Source of the DNA: CAIKMD01 sp963729935
GTDB taxonomy: Bacteria; Pseudomonadota; Alphaproteobacteria; ATCC43930; CGMCC-115725
Assembly: GCA_963729935.1 (NCBI GenBank)
Contig: CAVSPW010000001.1
Coordinates: 1 to 63,986 of the forward strand
Length of the DNA: 63,986 nucleotides
Reading direction: 5' to 3'
Under the pieces are notes generated by a model that saw nothing but the letters and a program-made list of their open reading frames with translations, was not told the origin of the DNA and ran no database searches. Of this stretch, positions 50,203-58,954 are shown in pieces. The translations under genes were made by a program, and so were the position numbers. Position 1 is the stretch's first letter. Each line of letters begins with the position of its first letter.

Positions 50203-51002
50203 TGCGGGTATACGTCGAAGGCGTCGGCCTATGGGGAGCCGGCCTCGAAGGCTGGGCGGCAAGCCGGGATGTGCTCGTCGGCAATAGCGCCTATGTTCCG
50301 GCGGCGGTCGCCGCGCCGCCGAGCCCTCTGCTTCCGGCGAATGAAAGACGGCGCGCGGTCGCGACGGTGAGGCTCGCGCTCCAGGTCGGCGCCGAGGCCT
50401 TCGCCAATGCCCGCCGCGACCCGAGCACCACGGCCACCGTGTTCGCCTCCTCGGGCGGCGACGGCGAGACCTTGCACGCCATTCTCCAATCGCTGGCCTC
50501 GGCCGAGCTGGACGTATCCCCGACCCGGTTTCACAATTCCGTTCACAACGCGCCCGCGGGTTATTGGACGATTGCGACCAAGTCGCGCGAGCCCTCGACG
50601 AGCCTCTGCGCTTTCGATGCGAGCTTCGTTGCGGGTCTGCTTGACGCCGCCGCTCAAACCACCATCGATACGCGCGCCGTCGCGCTGATCGGCTATGACC
50701 TGCCCTATCGCGAGCCGCTGCACAGCGTGCGGCCGATCGGCTCGACCTTCGGTGTCGCCCTCATCCTCACGCCATCGCCGACCCGAGGCTCCTTGGCTGG
50801 TTTGACGATCGGTCTCGGCCGCGATCTCGGCGCCCCGACGGCGATCGCCGATCCCGCGCTCGAAGCCTTGCGCAGAGGCAACCCGGCGGCGCGCAGCCTC
50901 CCTCTGCTTGCGGCGCTCGCGCGCGGCGATGCGGCGGAATTGGTGCTCGAATATGTCAACGGCAATGCCGTAGCGGTGTCGGTCACACCGCCGCCAGGGT
51001 GA
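50202..51002 (+). CDS. Ketosynthase-like chain-length-factor protein (ApeC-like), no catalytic Cys seen
   Basis: A 266-residue protein with a beta-ketoacyl-synthase-like N-terminal fold: VYVEGVGLWGAGLEGW, RLALQVGAEAFANA, TATVFASSGGDGETLHAILQ and TSLCAFDASFVAGLLDAA. At the position matching the nucleophile Cys of the preceding ketosynthase there appears to be Asp (CAFDAS), and the catalytic His pair is missing. It is much shorter than a full ketosynthase. That matches the non-catalytic partner that sets chain length in aryl-polyene systems. The ATG overlaps the stop of the ketosynthase (TAATG). Confidence 0.84.
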   Translation: MRVYVEGVGLWGAGLEGWAASRDVLVGNSAYVPAAVAAPPSPLLPANERRRAVATVRLALQVGAEAFANARRDPSTTATVFASSGGDGETLHAILQSLASAELDVSPTRFHNSVHNAPAGYWTIATKSREPSTSLCAFDASFVAGLLDAAAQTTIDTRAVALIGYDLPYREPLHSVRPIGSTFGVALILTPSPTRGSLAGLTIGLGRDLGAPTAIADPALEALRRGNPAARSLPLLAALARGDAAELVLEYVNGNAVAVSVTPPPG

Positions 51003-51009
51003 CGGGGCG

Positions 51010-51447
51010 ATGATGTTGACCCATGACGAGATCGCGCGGCTCATCCCCCATCACGGCGCCATGTGCCTGCTCGATGCGGTGATCGCGTGGGACGAGGCCT
51101 CGATCCGCTGCGTTTCCGGCCGCCATCGCGCCTCCGACAACCCGCTGCGCCAAGCGGGCCGCCTCGGCGCCTTGTGCGCGATCGAGTTCGCCGCGCAGGC
51201 GATGGCCGTTCACGGCGGTCTCGCCGGCCTCGTCGGCTCGCGTCCGCGCGCCGGTTATCTCGCGAGCCTGCGCGAAGTCACCTGCCGCTGCGATCGTCTG
51301 GATGAAATCGCGGGCGATCTGGTGATCGACGCGGCCCGGCTCATGGGCGACGAGGCACAGGTCATCTATTCCTTTGCGCTCAGCGGCGACGCGCGGGATT
51401 TGGTCACCGGGCGCGCAACCGTCATCCTCGACGTGGTACCGACATGA
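51010..51447 (+). CDS. 3-hydroxyacyl-ACP dehydratase-like hotdog protein (ApeP-like)
   Basis: A 145-residue hotdog protein with ARLIPHHGAMCLLDAVIAWD at its start, the ApeP signature, and FAAQAMAVHGGL in the central helix. It should dehydrate 3-hydroxyacyl-ACP to build the conjugated double bonds, perhaps with the shorter hotdog protein at 42.8 kb. Start is ATG 51010, with a second ATG next to it. The stop overlaps the ketoreductase start (ATGA). Confidence 0.86.
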   Translation: MMLTHDEIARLIPHHGAMCLLDAVIAWDEASIRCVSGRHRASDNPLRQAGRLGALCAIEFAAQAMAVHGGLAGLVGSRPRAGYLASLREVTCRCDRLDEIAGDLVIDAARLMGDEAQVIYSFALSGDARDLVTGRATVILDVVPT

Positions 51448-52163
51448 AACGCGCGCTGGTCACAGGCGGTAGCGGCGCGATCGGCGCCGCGATCTGCACG
51501 GCGCTGGCGCGCGACGGGCACCAAATCTACGTCCATGCCAATAGCGGCCTCGAGCGCGCCACGGGACTCGCGGCGCAAATCAACGCACATGGCGGCCAGG
51601 CGGAAGCCGTTGCGTTCGACGTGACCGATGCCGTTGCGGCGGAGACGGCGCTGACGCAACTGCTCGCCATCGGCCCGATCCAGATCATCATCAACAACGC
51701 CGGAATTCATGATGACGCCGTGATGCCCGCCATGCGGCACGAGCAATGGTCGCGCGTCATCGACGTCTCGCTCAACGGCTTCTTCAACGTCACGCAGCCG
51801 CTGCTGATGCCGATGATCGGCACGCGCTGGGGCCGCATCGTCAACCTCTCTTCCGTCGCGGCGCTCGTCGGCAACCGAGGGCAGACGAATTACGCCGCGG
51901 CCAAGGCCGGTCTTCACGGCGCGACCCGCTCTCTCGCGCTCGAATTGGCAAGCCGCGGCATCACCGTCAACACAGTGGCGCCTGGCATCATCGCCTCGCC
52001 AATGAGCGATGCGGCGTTTCCCAAGGAAGCGATCGACCGGCTCGTGCCGATGAAGCGCGCCGGCAAGCCGGAGGAAGTCGCGGATCTGGTGGCGTTCCTC
52101 GTCTCGGATCGCGCCGCCTACATCTCGGGCCAGCTCATCTCGGTCAACGGCGCGATGATCTGA
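51444..52163 (+). CDS. 3-oxoacyl-ACP reductase, FabG-like SDR (ApeQ-like)
   Basis: A 239-residue short-chain dehydrogenase: cofactor motif VTGGSGAIGAAI, NNAG motif IINNAGIHDDAV, active-site Ser in RIVNLSSVAAL and YxxxK in NYAAAKAG, closing with GQLISVNGAMI. All catalytic residues are present. It reduces the beta-keto group in each elongation round. It ends the plus-strand operon; its last 20 bp overlap the convergent glycosyltransferase gene. Confidence 0.92.
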   Translation: MKRALVTGGSGAIGAAICTALARDGHQIYVHANSGLERATGLAAQINAHGGQAEAVAFDVTDAVAAETALTQLLAIGPIQIIINNAGIHDDAVMPAMRHEQWSRVIDVSLNGFFNVTQPLLMPMIGTRWGRIVNLSSVAALVGNRGQTNYAAAKAGLHGATRSLALELASRGITVNTVAPGIIASPMSDAAFPKEAIDRLVPMKRAGKPEEVADLVAFLVSDRAAYISGQLISVNGAMI

Positions 52164-52899
52164 GACGGCGCGCGACGAGCCAAGGCAGACGAAGCACGAA
52201 GCCGAAGAAGAGTCGCGCATGCATGCCGGTGAGCAGCAGATTGTCGCGCAAATAGTTGAAATGCGAGACTCCGCCCTCTTCCGGGCGCAGATAGCGGATC
52301 GGCACCGGCCGGGTGAGCGGCCGCAGTCCACGCCAGCACAGGCGCACCGCGGCCTCGGGATCGAAATCGAAACGCCGCATCCAGCGATGCTCTTCCATCA
52401 CGGCGCGCAGATCCGCGATCGGATAGACGCGGAAGCCGCAGAGGGAATCGCCGAGCCCGATCCACAACGTCTCGAGATTGGCCCAACCGTTCGAGACACG
52501 TCGTCCCACCACGCGCAGCCGCGGCGCGCTCGCGTCAAAGACCGGAACGCCGAGGATGAAGGCGTCCGGATCGGCCTCGGACGCCGCCATGAATTCCGGA
52601 ATCGCGGCCGCCGGATGCTGGCCGTCGGCATCCATCGTCAACACATGCGTGAAGCCTTCCGCCGCCGCGGCGCGTAGCCCGTCGAGAATGGCCGCACCTT
52701 TTCCGCCGTTCAGCCGCCGAATGATGACGCGCAGGCCCGGATCGCCGGCCGCCCGGCGTTCCAGCGCAGCACCCGTGCCGTCGGTGCTGCCATCGATCAC
52801 CACCCACACCGGAGTCCACGCCGCGCGCGCCTCGGCAACGGTGTCGAAGAGCTTCGCGCCCGTGTTGTAGCTCGGGATCAGGACGAGATGCGTCGACAC
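52144..52899 (-). CDS. Family 2 glycosyltransferase of the pigment cluster
   Basis: A 251-residue GT2 enzyme: LVLIPSYNTGAKLFDTV, VVIDGSTDGTGAAL, RLNGGKGAAILDGL and the DXD-type motif TMDADGQHPAAA. A basic, hydrophobic C-terminus (ARLFFGFVLRLPWLVARRLR) could bind the membrane. Start is GTG 52899. It is the last gene of the minus-strand operon (halogenase, acyltransferase, GT). In aryl-polyene clusters such enzymes add a sugar to the lipid or aryl head. Confidence 0.9.
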   Translation of the reverse strand: MSTHLVLIPSYNTGAKLFDTVAEARAAWTPVWVVIDGSTDGTGAALERRAAGDPGLRVIIRRLNGGKGAAILDGLRAAAAEGFTHVLTMDADGQHPAAAIPEFMAASEADPDAFILGVPVFDASAPRLRVVGRRVSNGWANLETLWIGLGDSLCGFRVYPIADLRAVMEEHRWMRRFDFDPEAAVRLCWRGLRPLTRPVPIRYLRPEEGGVSHFNYLRDNLLLTGMHARLFFGFVLRLPWLVARRLRSSRR

Positions 52900-52922
52900 G
52901 GCACGCGGGGCTGAGCGATGGA

Positions 52923-53711
52923 TCAGGAATTGCCGTCGCCGAGTTCGCGTCGATAGAGATCGTGCAAGCGCTCGACGAAGTCGTGCAGATCGCCGTCGAC
53001 CGTGAGCTTGGGCCCAAGCCGAACGCGATAGGTCAGCGGAAAATTCGGCCTTCTGAGCAGCGGCCAGCCCTTGCCCAGAAAGCGCGAATTGCCGTCGATG
53101 AAAACCGTCTGCACCCGCGCGCCGGCCCGCTTCGCGATCAAGGCGAAGCCGCCTTTGAAATCATCGACGCAATCCCCGCTCGTGCGCGTGCCTTCGGGAA
53201 AGATCAGCAATTGCCGCCCCGCGCGCAGTTGCCGCGCGCCTTCCCTGACGAGCCGCGTGGCGTGATCATTGCGGATGAATCCCGCCAGCCGCGCGCTGCC
53301 GCCGAGGAACGGGTTTTCAAGAAGCTCGGCCTTCGCCGTGCACACGACGCGCGGTAGGCGCGAGATCACGAGCACCGCATCGAGGAGCGTCGGATGGTTC
53401 GGCGCAATAACCAAAGACGCCTCGCCGCTCAGCGCATCGAGCGCCGCAAGGTCGCATTTGATGATCCCCGTGAGCCGCATCAGAGCGACGAAATATCGGC
53501 AGCCGGCCATGATCATGAATTGACCGAGCGGCGCGCCGACGCGGCGCGGCAAAAGCGGGTAAAACAAGGCCGCGACGAGGCTCCAGATCAGGCTGCTGAG
53601 GCCGAAAGCAAGAAGGAGGCCGTAGAATACCGCGCATTCATACCAGGACCTCGCCGTCCAGCCGATGCCGCGCGCGTGTCGGTGCAAGGTGGCGAGTGCG
53701 ATGCCGCTCAT
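52923..53711 (-). CDS. PlsC-family acyltransferase of the pigment cluster
   Basis: A 262-residue acyltransferase with one or two N-terminal hydrophobic segments (GLLLAFGLSSLIWSLVAALF), the HX4D motif (APNHPTLLDAV) and the second motif (LIFPEGTRTSGDCVDD). It should attach the polyene chain or an accompanying fatty acid to a glycerol or phospholipid backbone. It lies between the halogenase and the glycosyltransferase with short gaps on both sides. Confidence 0.89.
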   Translation of the reverse strand: MSGIALATLHRHARGIGWTARSWYECAVFYGLLLAFGLSSLIWSLVAALFYPLLPRRVGAPLGQFMIMAGCRYFVALMRLTGIIKCDLAALDALSGEASLVIAPNHPTLLDAVLVISRLPRVVCTAKAELLENPFLGGSARLAGFIRNDHATRLVREGARQLRAGRQLLIFPEGTRTSGDCVDDFKGGFALIAKRAGARVQTVFIDGNSRFLGKGWPLLRRPNFPLTYRVRLGPKLTVDGDLHDFVERLHDLYRRELGDGNS

Positions 53712-53741
53712 GGCGCCGCCGCGCTTGTCATCCGCATCTCT

Positions 53742-55103
53742 TCATCCGAACTGAAGATCGTGGCGATGCTGGCGCCACGCGCGAAAGGTGCGCCGCAAGG
53801 TCAGCACGCTCGAAATGTAATAGATCAGCTTGAACAACATCAGCCGCGTGTGCACGCTGGAGCGGCGGAACACGTCGCCGGCGAGCAGCGACAGCATCGC
53901 CTCTTCGATGCCCAGGATATTCCGCGGCGACATGAACATGTTCCGTAGGGCCGGACGCGTCGCACGGTAGATATACCACGAGAACGCATCGATCCCGCGC
54001 CGCGTCTCCCCATCGAAACGGCGCAGCGCCCGGCGCGCCTTGCGCGGCACATCGAGACAGGTTTCAACCGCATCGGCGCCGAGAAATCCGCCCATCATCG
54101 CGAAATACACCCCGGCCGAGAAGATGGGGTCGATGAAGGCAAACGCGTCGCCCAGAAGAATGTAACGCTCGCCGCTCATGCGTCGAGCGCGGTAGGAATA
54201 GTTGCCGGTCCCGGTCACCGGCCCCAGCAGGCGCGCATCGCTCAAACGCTCGGCGAGTTCCGGACAGAACGCGATCGTTTCCATGAAGAAGGCATCCATG
54301 TCGGTCTTGCGCGTTTTCAAGTAATTCGGCCGACAGACCGCGCCGACGCTCGTGCTGCCGTCGACGAGCGGGATGAACCAGAACCAGCCCTGGTCGAACC
54401 AGAAGATCGTGATGTTCCCCTCGGCCTTGCCGGGCGCGCGCCGCGCGCCGCTGAAATGGCCGAACATCGCCGCGCTGTTGTGTCGCCGGTTGCGTTGCTT
54501 CGTCCCGAGCCGGCCGGCGAGAAAGGTGTCGCGACCCGACGCATCGACGAGAAACCGCGCGCGCCAGCGATACTCTGCCCCGTCCTCGGCCTCGCCCGTC
54601 GCCAGCGCGCCGCCCTCGGGCGGAAAAACGATGTCCTTGACCCGGCATCCCTCGATGGTGACGGCGCCTTTTTCGGCGGCGTTTTTGAACAGGATTTCGT
54701 CGAGCGCGGAGCGCCGCACCTGATAAGCGTAAGGATAGCGCTTGTCGGTCGCGTCGGCGAAATTGAAGGTGACCGTCTTGTTGTGATAGGGGGAAATGAA
54801 CTCCGCCCCGTATTTGATCATGCCGATCCGTTCGATTTCGGCCATGAGGCCGAGGCGTTCGAACAGCGGGAGATTCATCGGCAAGAGCGACTCCCCGATG
54901 TGAAAGCGCGGATGCCGCTCCTTCTCGACGAGGACCACGCGCTTGCCGCGCTCGGCCAGCAGCGCGGCAATCGTCGAACCCGCGGGGCCGCCGCCAACAA
55001 CCAGCACGTCGCAGATTTCTTTGCGCTCGCGCGCAGGAATATCGAGCAAACCGTACCTCGGTACCCGAACGCCAATATTGTTGGATGGGGGTAGACTTCC
55101 CAT
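53742..55103 (-). CDS. Flavin-dependent halogenase (carrier-bound-substrate type) of the pigment cluster
   Basis: A 453-residue FAD enzyme. The FAD-binding GxGxxG is VVGGGPAGSTIA (about residues 35-46). The halogenase-specific WxWxIP motif is present as WFWFIP (240-245), and the FxxPxxSxG motif as FIDPIFSAG (323-331). Both separate halogenases from flavin monooxygenases. RFHIGESLLP near residue 70 is also typical. It needs a flavin reductase, which is not in the island. Start MGSLPPSN was chosen from homology; in-frame starts upstream are weak. Halogenation of the aryl ring, as in brominated xanthomonadins, is the expected role. Alternative: a related FAD monooxygenase. Confidence 0.88.
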   Translation of the reverse strand: MGSLPPSNNIGVRVPRYGLLDIPARERKEICDVLVVGGGPAGSTIAALLAERGKRVVLVEKERHPRFHIGESLLPMNLPLFERLGLMAEIERIGMIKYGAEFISPYHNKTVTFNFADATDKRYPYAYQVRRSALDEILFKNAAEKGAVTIEGCRVKDIVFPPEGGALATGEAEDGAEYRWRARFLVDASGRDTFLAGRLGTKQRNRRHNSAAMFGHFSGARRAPGKAEGNITIFWFDQGWFWFIPLVDGSTSVGAVCRPNYLKTRKTDMDAFFMETIAFCPELAERLSDARLLGPVTGTGNYSYRARRMSGERYILLGDAFAFIDPIFSAGVYFAMMGGFLGADAVETCLDVPRKARRALRRFDGETRRGIDAFSWYIYRATRPALRNMFMSPRNILGIEEAMLSLLAGDVFRRSSVHTRLMLFKLIYYISSVLTLRRTFRAWRQHRHDLQFG

Positions 55104-55314
55104 CTTCGCACCAAGACTATCAGGTTGAGTGGCAGATATCCACCGCATGACACGGTAGTAGGCGCGGACAACCGAAGCCGGCGGCAAGATAGCAAAAGGA
55201 GCAACGCGCCCTCATGGATGCACGTCATTGAACCGGTCGGAGGTCTCTCGAAAGGTGCCGCCGCATCCGGTTCTTCCGACCTAGTACGCAGGGCTGGACG
55301 ACCGCGCGGCTTTC

Positions 55315-55983
55315 GTGCGACGTCTTTTTGACGAGACGGCACCGTATTACGAACGGATCGACCGACTATTTTCTCTTGGTTCGGGCGCGCGCTATCGCCG
55401 TCAATCCCTGCTAAAAGCCGGGCTACGCCCGGGGCTTCGGCTCGTCGACGTCGCGGTCGGCACCGGGCTGGTCGCGAAAGAGGCCGTGGCCATCCTCGGC
55501 CGCGAAAGCGACGTGATCGGCATTGATCTCAGCCGCGCCATGCTTGCCGTCGCCCGCACACATGTGGACATTCCGTCAATCCAGGGGGTGGCGGAACACA
55601 TCCCGCTCGCGGCCAACACGTCAGATTTCCTTACGATGGGCTATGCGCTGCGACATATGTCCGACCTCATCGGCGCCTTCAGCGAATTTCATCGCGTGCT
55701 GCGGCCGGGCGGCAGAGTGCTCGTCCTCGAAATCGGCCAGCCGTCGAAGCGCCTCGGCCGTCTCGCTTTTGCCACCTATTTCAGGAGCGTGGTCCCGTGG
55801 TTCAGCCGATGGGTGACCGGCCAACCTGCGACCCAAACACTGATGAGATACTATTGGGAGACAATCGAGCACTGCGTGCCGCCTAACACCATCATTGAAG
55901 CGATGCGTCATGGTGGTTTCGCCGCGATTGAACTCCGGACGGATTTCGAGATCCTTAGCAGCTATACGGGCCAGAAACTCTAA
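55315..55983 (+). CDS. UbiE/COQ5-type SAM-dependent methyltransferase
   Basis: A 222-residue class I methyltransferase. Motif I is LVDVAVGTGLVAKEA (usual D-x-x-x-G-T-G), then VIGIDLSRAMLAVAR and RVLRPGGRVLVLEIGQPSKR, the UbiE-type order. Start is GTG 55315; homology seems to continue about 10 codons upstream (DDRAAF) to an in-frame stop, so the N-terminus may be slightly short. It is divergent from the halogenase with a 211-bp gap that must hold both promoters. O- or C-methylation of the aryl head group is plausible, as in aryl polyenes. Confidence 0.85.
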   Translation: MRRLFDETAPYYERIDRLFSLGSGARYRRQSLLKAGLRPGLRLVDVAVGTGLVAKEAVAILGRESDVIGIDLSRAMLAVARTHVDIPSIQGVAEHIPLAANTSDFLTMGYALRHMSDLIGAFSEFHRVLRPGGRVLVLEIGQPSKRLGRLAFATYFRSVVPWFSRWVTGQPATQTLMRYYWETIEHCVPPNTIIEAMRHGGFAAIELRTDFEILSSYTGQKL

Positions 55984-56146
55984 CACCGCGATGTCCGTGT
56001 ATTTCAGTATTCTGAGCCGAGGGGAGAGCGTGCTCGATCCACGTTATGCAACTATTCAATTGCCTGATTCACTCCCCGAAAGGGGGCACGATTAGGCTCT
56101 GACTGACTTTTGGTGCAGGTGTGGTAGGTCACGCTGCACCGAGTAG

Positions 56147-56296
56147 CCGCGCGCGCTCCAAAACTGGCGTGTCCGTGGGGGCGGCCCTCGTTTCGTCAAG
56201 GTCTCAAGCCGATCGATCCGCTATCGCCGGCGCGACCTCATCGAATGGATTGAGGGCAACCTTCGTTCGAATACCTCGCAAGGCGCAGCAGCATGA
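56147..56296 (+). pseudogene. Remnant of an AlpA/excisionase-like DNA-binding protein
   Basis: From just after an in-frame stop at 56144 the frame reads PRALQNWRVRGGGPRFVKVS, then RSIRYRRRDLIEWIEGNLRS, NTSQGAAA and stop. That is the C-terminal two thirds of a small MerR-like/AlpA excisionase protein, common beside tyrosine integrases in alphaproteobacterial elements. The N-terminal AAxYLGxSxxT part is missing or frameshifted. It lies about 130 bp from the tRNA-Thr end of the island and is strong evidence for past site-specific integration. No integrase was found. Confidence 0.72.
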
Positions 56297-56409
56297 GCAA
56301 TCCGATTTCACTCGGCACCGCAGCTGCGCGCGTGATCGGTCAGGTGGCCATGCTTCCACGACGGACGAGCGTCCGTCGCAACGATAACGTCACAAGATTA
56401 ACAGATTGA
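56293..56409 (+). CDS. Possible 38-residue ORF after the excisionase remnant
   Basis: It starts with ATG overlapping the remnant's stop (ATGA) and reads MSNPISLGTAAARVIGQVAM to a stop 16 bp before the tRNA repeat. The overlap resembles the normal junction between small genes of integrative elements, so it may be a surviving fragment of the next gene. No family recognised and no firm evidence of expression. The rest of 55984-56424 holds nothing else that I can identify. Confidence 0.3.
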   Translation: MSNPISLGTAAARVIGQVAMLPRRTSVRRNDNVTRLTD

Positions 56410-56424
56410 TTTTCAACGGTAATT

Positions 56425-56499
<75 letters not shown>

Positions 56500-56518
56500 G
56501 CCGGAAGCGCGCCGGACC

Positions 56519-57952
56519 TTATATCCGGGGTCCCCCATCGTCAATCGCAAGGCCGAGAGGCGGGATCGGCTCGCCGCTCCGCGCCGCCCCGGCGCCTGGA
56601 ACCGGCAGGGAGGGCGTCATTTCGGCCGCCGCTTCCAGCCGCGGCGCGGGGGCGCGGCCCGGCATCCGCCATTCGATCGCATCGAAGGCGTGACAATGCG
56701 GACAAAGCGCGGTCCAGGCTGCGGTCTCCGCGCCGCAGGCGCCGCAAAAATAGGCCGGCTCCTGACCCTGAGTCGTTGCCGCGCGCGCAAGCCACATCCG
56801 TGCCGCCGGCAGGTCGTTGTGCTCGGCCTCTTCGAGCTCGGCCATGAGTCGGCAGACGCGGGCACGCGGCATCGAGGCGGCTTCGTTGCCGCCGGCGGCC
56901 GCCAGATGCCGGCGCGCCTCGCCCCATAGCCTCGCCTTGAGCGCGGCCTCGGCGAGCATGATGTGGGTTTCGGGATGATCCTTCTTCTGCGCGGCGAGCG
57001 TCTCGAGCCGTTTCAGGCGTTGCAGCGGCCGCTCATCGGCAAAAAGCGCGTCATAGGCCGCCGCGATCTGAGGCGCGGGCGAGGTCCGCCACGCGGCTTC
57101 AAGGACCTTGCGCGCATGCCGCCGATGGCCTCCCGCGCCCAGAAGCTCGGCATAGCGTATGGCCGCAGGGGCGAAATCGGGCACCAGCGCATTGGCCTTT
57201 CCGGCAAGCCGCATGGCATCGCGATCGCGGTTCTGGCTTTGCGCAAGAACGCTTTGCTCATAGAGCATCACGGCGCGGCGATGACGCGATTCGGATTGCG
57301 GCAGCGCGTGGCGCTTTGCCGCGAGCGCCAGGGTCGCCTCCGCCTCGCTCCAATTCGCCGCGCGGGCCTGCAGTTCGACGAGACTCGAGAGCACCCAAGG
57401 CGTCTTCGGCCGCAGCTCCTTGGCGCGCAGCGCCAGACGCAGCGCCTCGGCTTCGTCTTTCTGTTTCAGAGCCTGCATGATCAAGCCGCGCAGGCCGAGA
57501 AATTCGGTTTCCGGCCGGTCGAGCATGGCCGTGAAATATTTCTGAGCGGCCTTCTGATCGCCGTTCAGTTGCGCCGCCTGGGCCGAGAGCAGCAAGGTCA
57601 GCGGCGGCTCCGACAGAAGCATATCGGCCTGTCTTGCATAGCGCTTGGCTTCGGCGGCATCGCCGGCGGCCACAGCGACCATGCCCTGCGTCAAGGCGCG
57701 ATAGCCGCGGCGGCGGCGGCGATCGCGCCGCGCGCGCAGGAAAGCGCGCGGACCGCCGATGAGCTTGCGCAAGAGGTGAAACAACAGGGCCGCGGCCATT
57801 GCGACAAGGGTCACGCCGAATAAGAGCACGGCGACGCTGGTGTCGACGCGCCACCCCTGCCAGACGAGCGAGACGCTGCCCGGACGGTCGGCAACGAAAA
57901 CGGCCCCGGCGATGAGTGCCGCGATGACGAGGATCGCCGGCAGCGCGCGCAT
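56519..57952 (-). CDS. hemY: HemY-like TPR membrane protein
   Basis: A 477-residue protein: two N-terminal transmembrane helices (ALPAILVIAALIAGAVFVAD, TSVAVLLFGVTLVAMAAALL), then TPR-like helical repeats (AKRYARQADMLLSEPPLTLL and following), and a C-terminal cysteine-rich knuckle (CGACGAETAAWTALCPHCHA). This is the HemY family found after hemCD in proteobacteria, needed for heme synthesis in some species by an unclear mechanism. Start overlaps the stop of the mitofilin-like gene (TGATG). Confidence 0.92.
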   Translation of the reverse strand: MRALPAILVIAALIAGAVFVADRPGSVSLVWQGWRVDTSVAVLLFGVTLVAMAAALLFHLLRKLIGGPRAFLRARRDRRRRRGYRALTQGMVAVAAGDAAEAKRYARQADMLLSEPPLTLLLSAQAAQLNGDQKAAQKYFTAMLDRPETEFLGLRGLIMQALKQKDEAEALRLALRAKELRPKTPWVLSSLVELQARAANWSEAEATLALAAKRHALPQSESRHRRAVMLYEQSVLAQSQNRDRDAMRLAGKANALVPDFAPAAIRYAELLGAGGHRRHARKVLEAAWRTSPAPQIAAAYDALFADERPLQRLKRLETLAAQKKDHPETHIMLAEAALKARLWGEARRHLAAAGGNEAASMPRARVCRLMAELEEAEHNDLPAARMWLARAATTQGQEPAYFCGACGAETAAWTALCPHCHAFDAIEWRMPGRAPAPRLEAAAEMTPSLPVPGAGAARSGEPIPPLGLAIDDGGPRI

Positions 57953-58954
57953 CACCCGCCGCCCGCGCCGGCGGCAAGATCGGCTGCGACTTCCTGGGTG
58001 AGATGGGCGATCGTCTGCTCGGCCTGGAGCCGCAATTTCGCCTGTTTGAGCCATGGCTCGGCGGCCGCCAGGGCCGGGCCGGAAAGATTGCTCAAAGGCG
58101 CGACGGCGCCGGCAAGATCGCTTTTCGCAAGCGCCGCCTCGGCGGTCGCGACGGCTTCTTGTGCCGGCGTTCCACCGGTCCCGCCGGCATCGGTGCGGCG
58201 GATGACGACAAGCGCGCGCAGCTTGGCAAGAATGGCTTGGCCGATGCCGGATTGCGCCGCCGGAGAGGTCGCCTCGGCGCGCAGGATCGCTGGGGCGACT
58301 TGATCGGAGAAATCCCGTGCCAGCACCGCGATGCCGGGGATGCCGGTTTTGGCCGCTTCCTCGAGCGGATGCAGCTCGGCCGCCCAGCCGGGGCGGCTCT
58401 GTCCCAGCGCCTCGACGCTCACCAATTGCGCGGCGAAGGGGCGCGACGTTGAGACGGCGTTGCCGAGATCGGCGAGCGCGACGATGAGAACGCGCTGCGC
58501 GCTGTCGCCGCGCGAAGCCTGATCCTTTACCATTTGCGCCAGCCGCGCCTCGACCTGGTCGAGCCGCGCGCTCAATTGCCGCACGCGATCTTCGAGCGGC
58601 GCAGAAACTCGCGCTGGCATCGGGCGCCGGCCGGCGTTCGAGCGCGCCGATGCGATCATCAAGCGACGGCAATGCCGCAAGACGGCGCTCGATCGCGTCG
58701 AGCCGCGCGGCCAGCGGGTCTTGGGCACCGCTGGTCACGGATTTTGTTGTGGTTCCGGACGGACCCCAGGACAGGATCGGCTGAACATAGGGTCGCCAAT
58801 AAGGCTCCGTTCCAATCACGGCCAGGATGAGTATGACGATCCCCGAAAGCGCGAGCCCGATGCGCGCAAGGACGCGGCGCGGCTTACGGGGACGCCCGCT
58901 GTTCGGGACGGAGTCCGAAGCGTCGGCGCTTTGCTGTGGTGCCGCGTCGCTCAT
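57952..58954 (-). pseudogene. Mitofilin-like (COG4223) membrane protein gene with one frameshift
   Basis: The N-terminal part from ATG 58954 encodes a proline/lysine-rich start, one transmembrane helix (IGLALSGIVILILAVIG) and the beginning of a coiled coil (LAARLDAIERRLAALPSLDD). The C-terminal part continues in another frame (LEDRVRQLSARLDQVEARLA through LQAEQTIAHLTQEVAADL). The switch lies at about 58,605-58,625. Both halves match the mitofilin-related protein typically encoded between hemD and hemY, so one base is probably missing or extra, either as a true mutation or a consensus error. Overlaps hemY and hemD. Confidence 0.8.
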
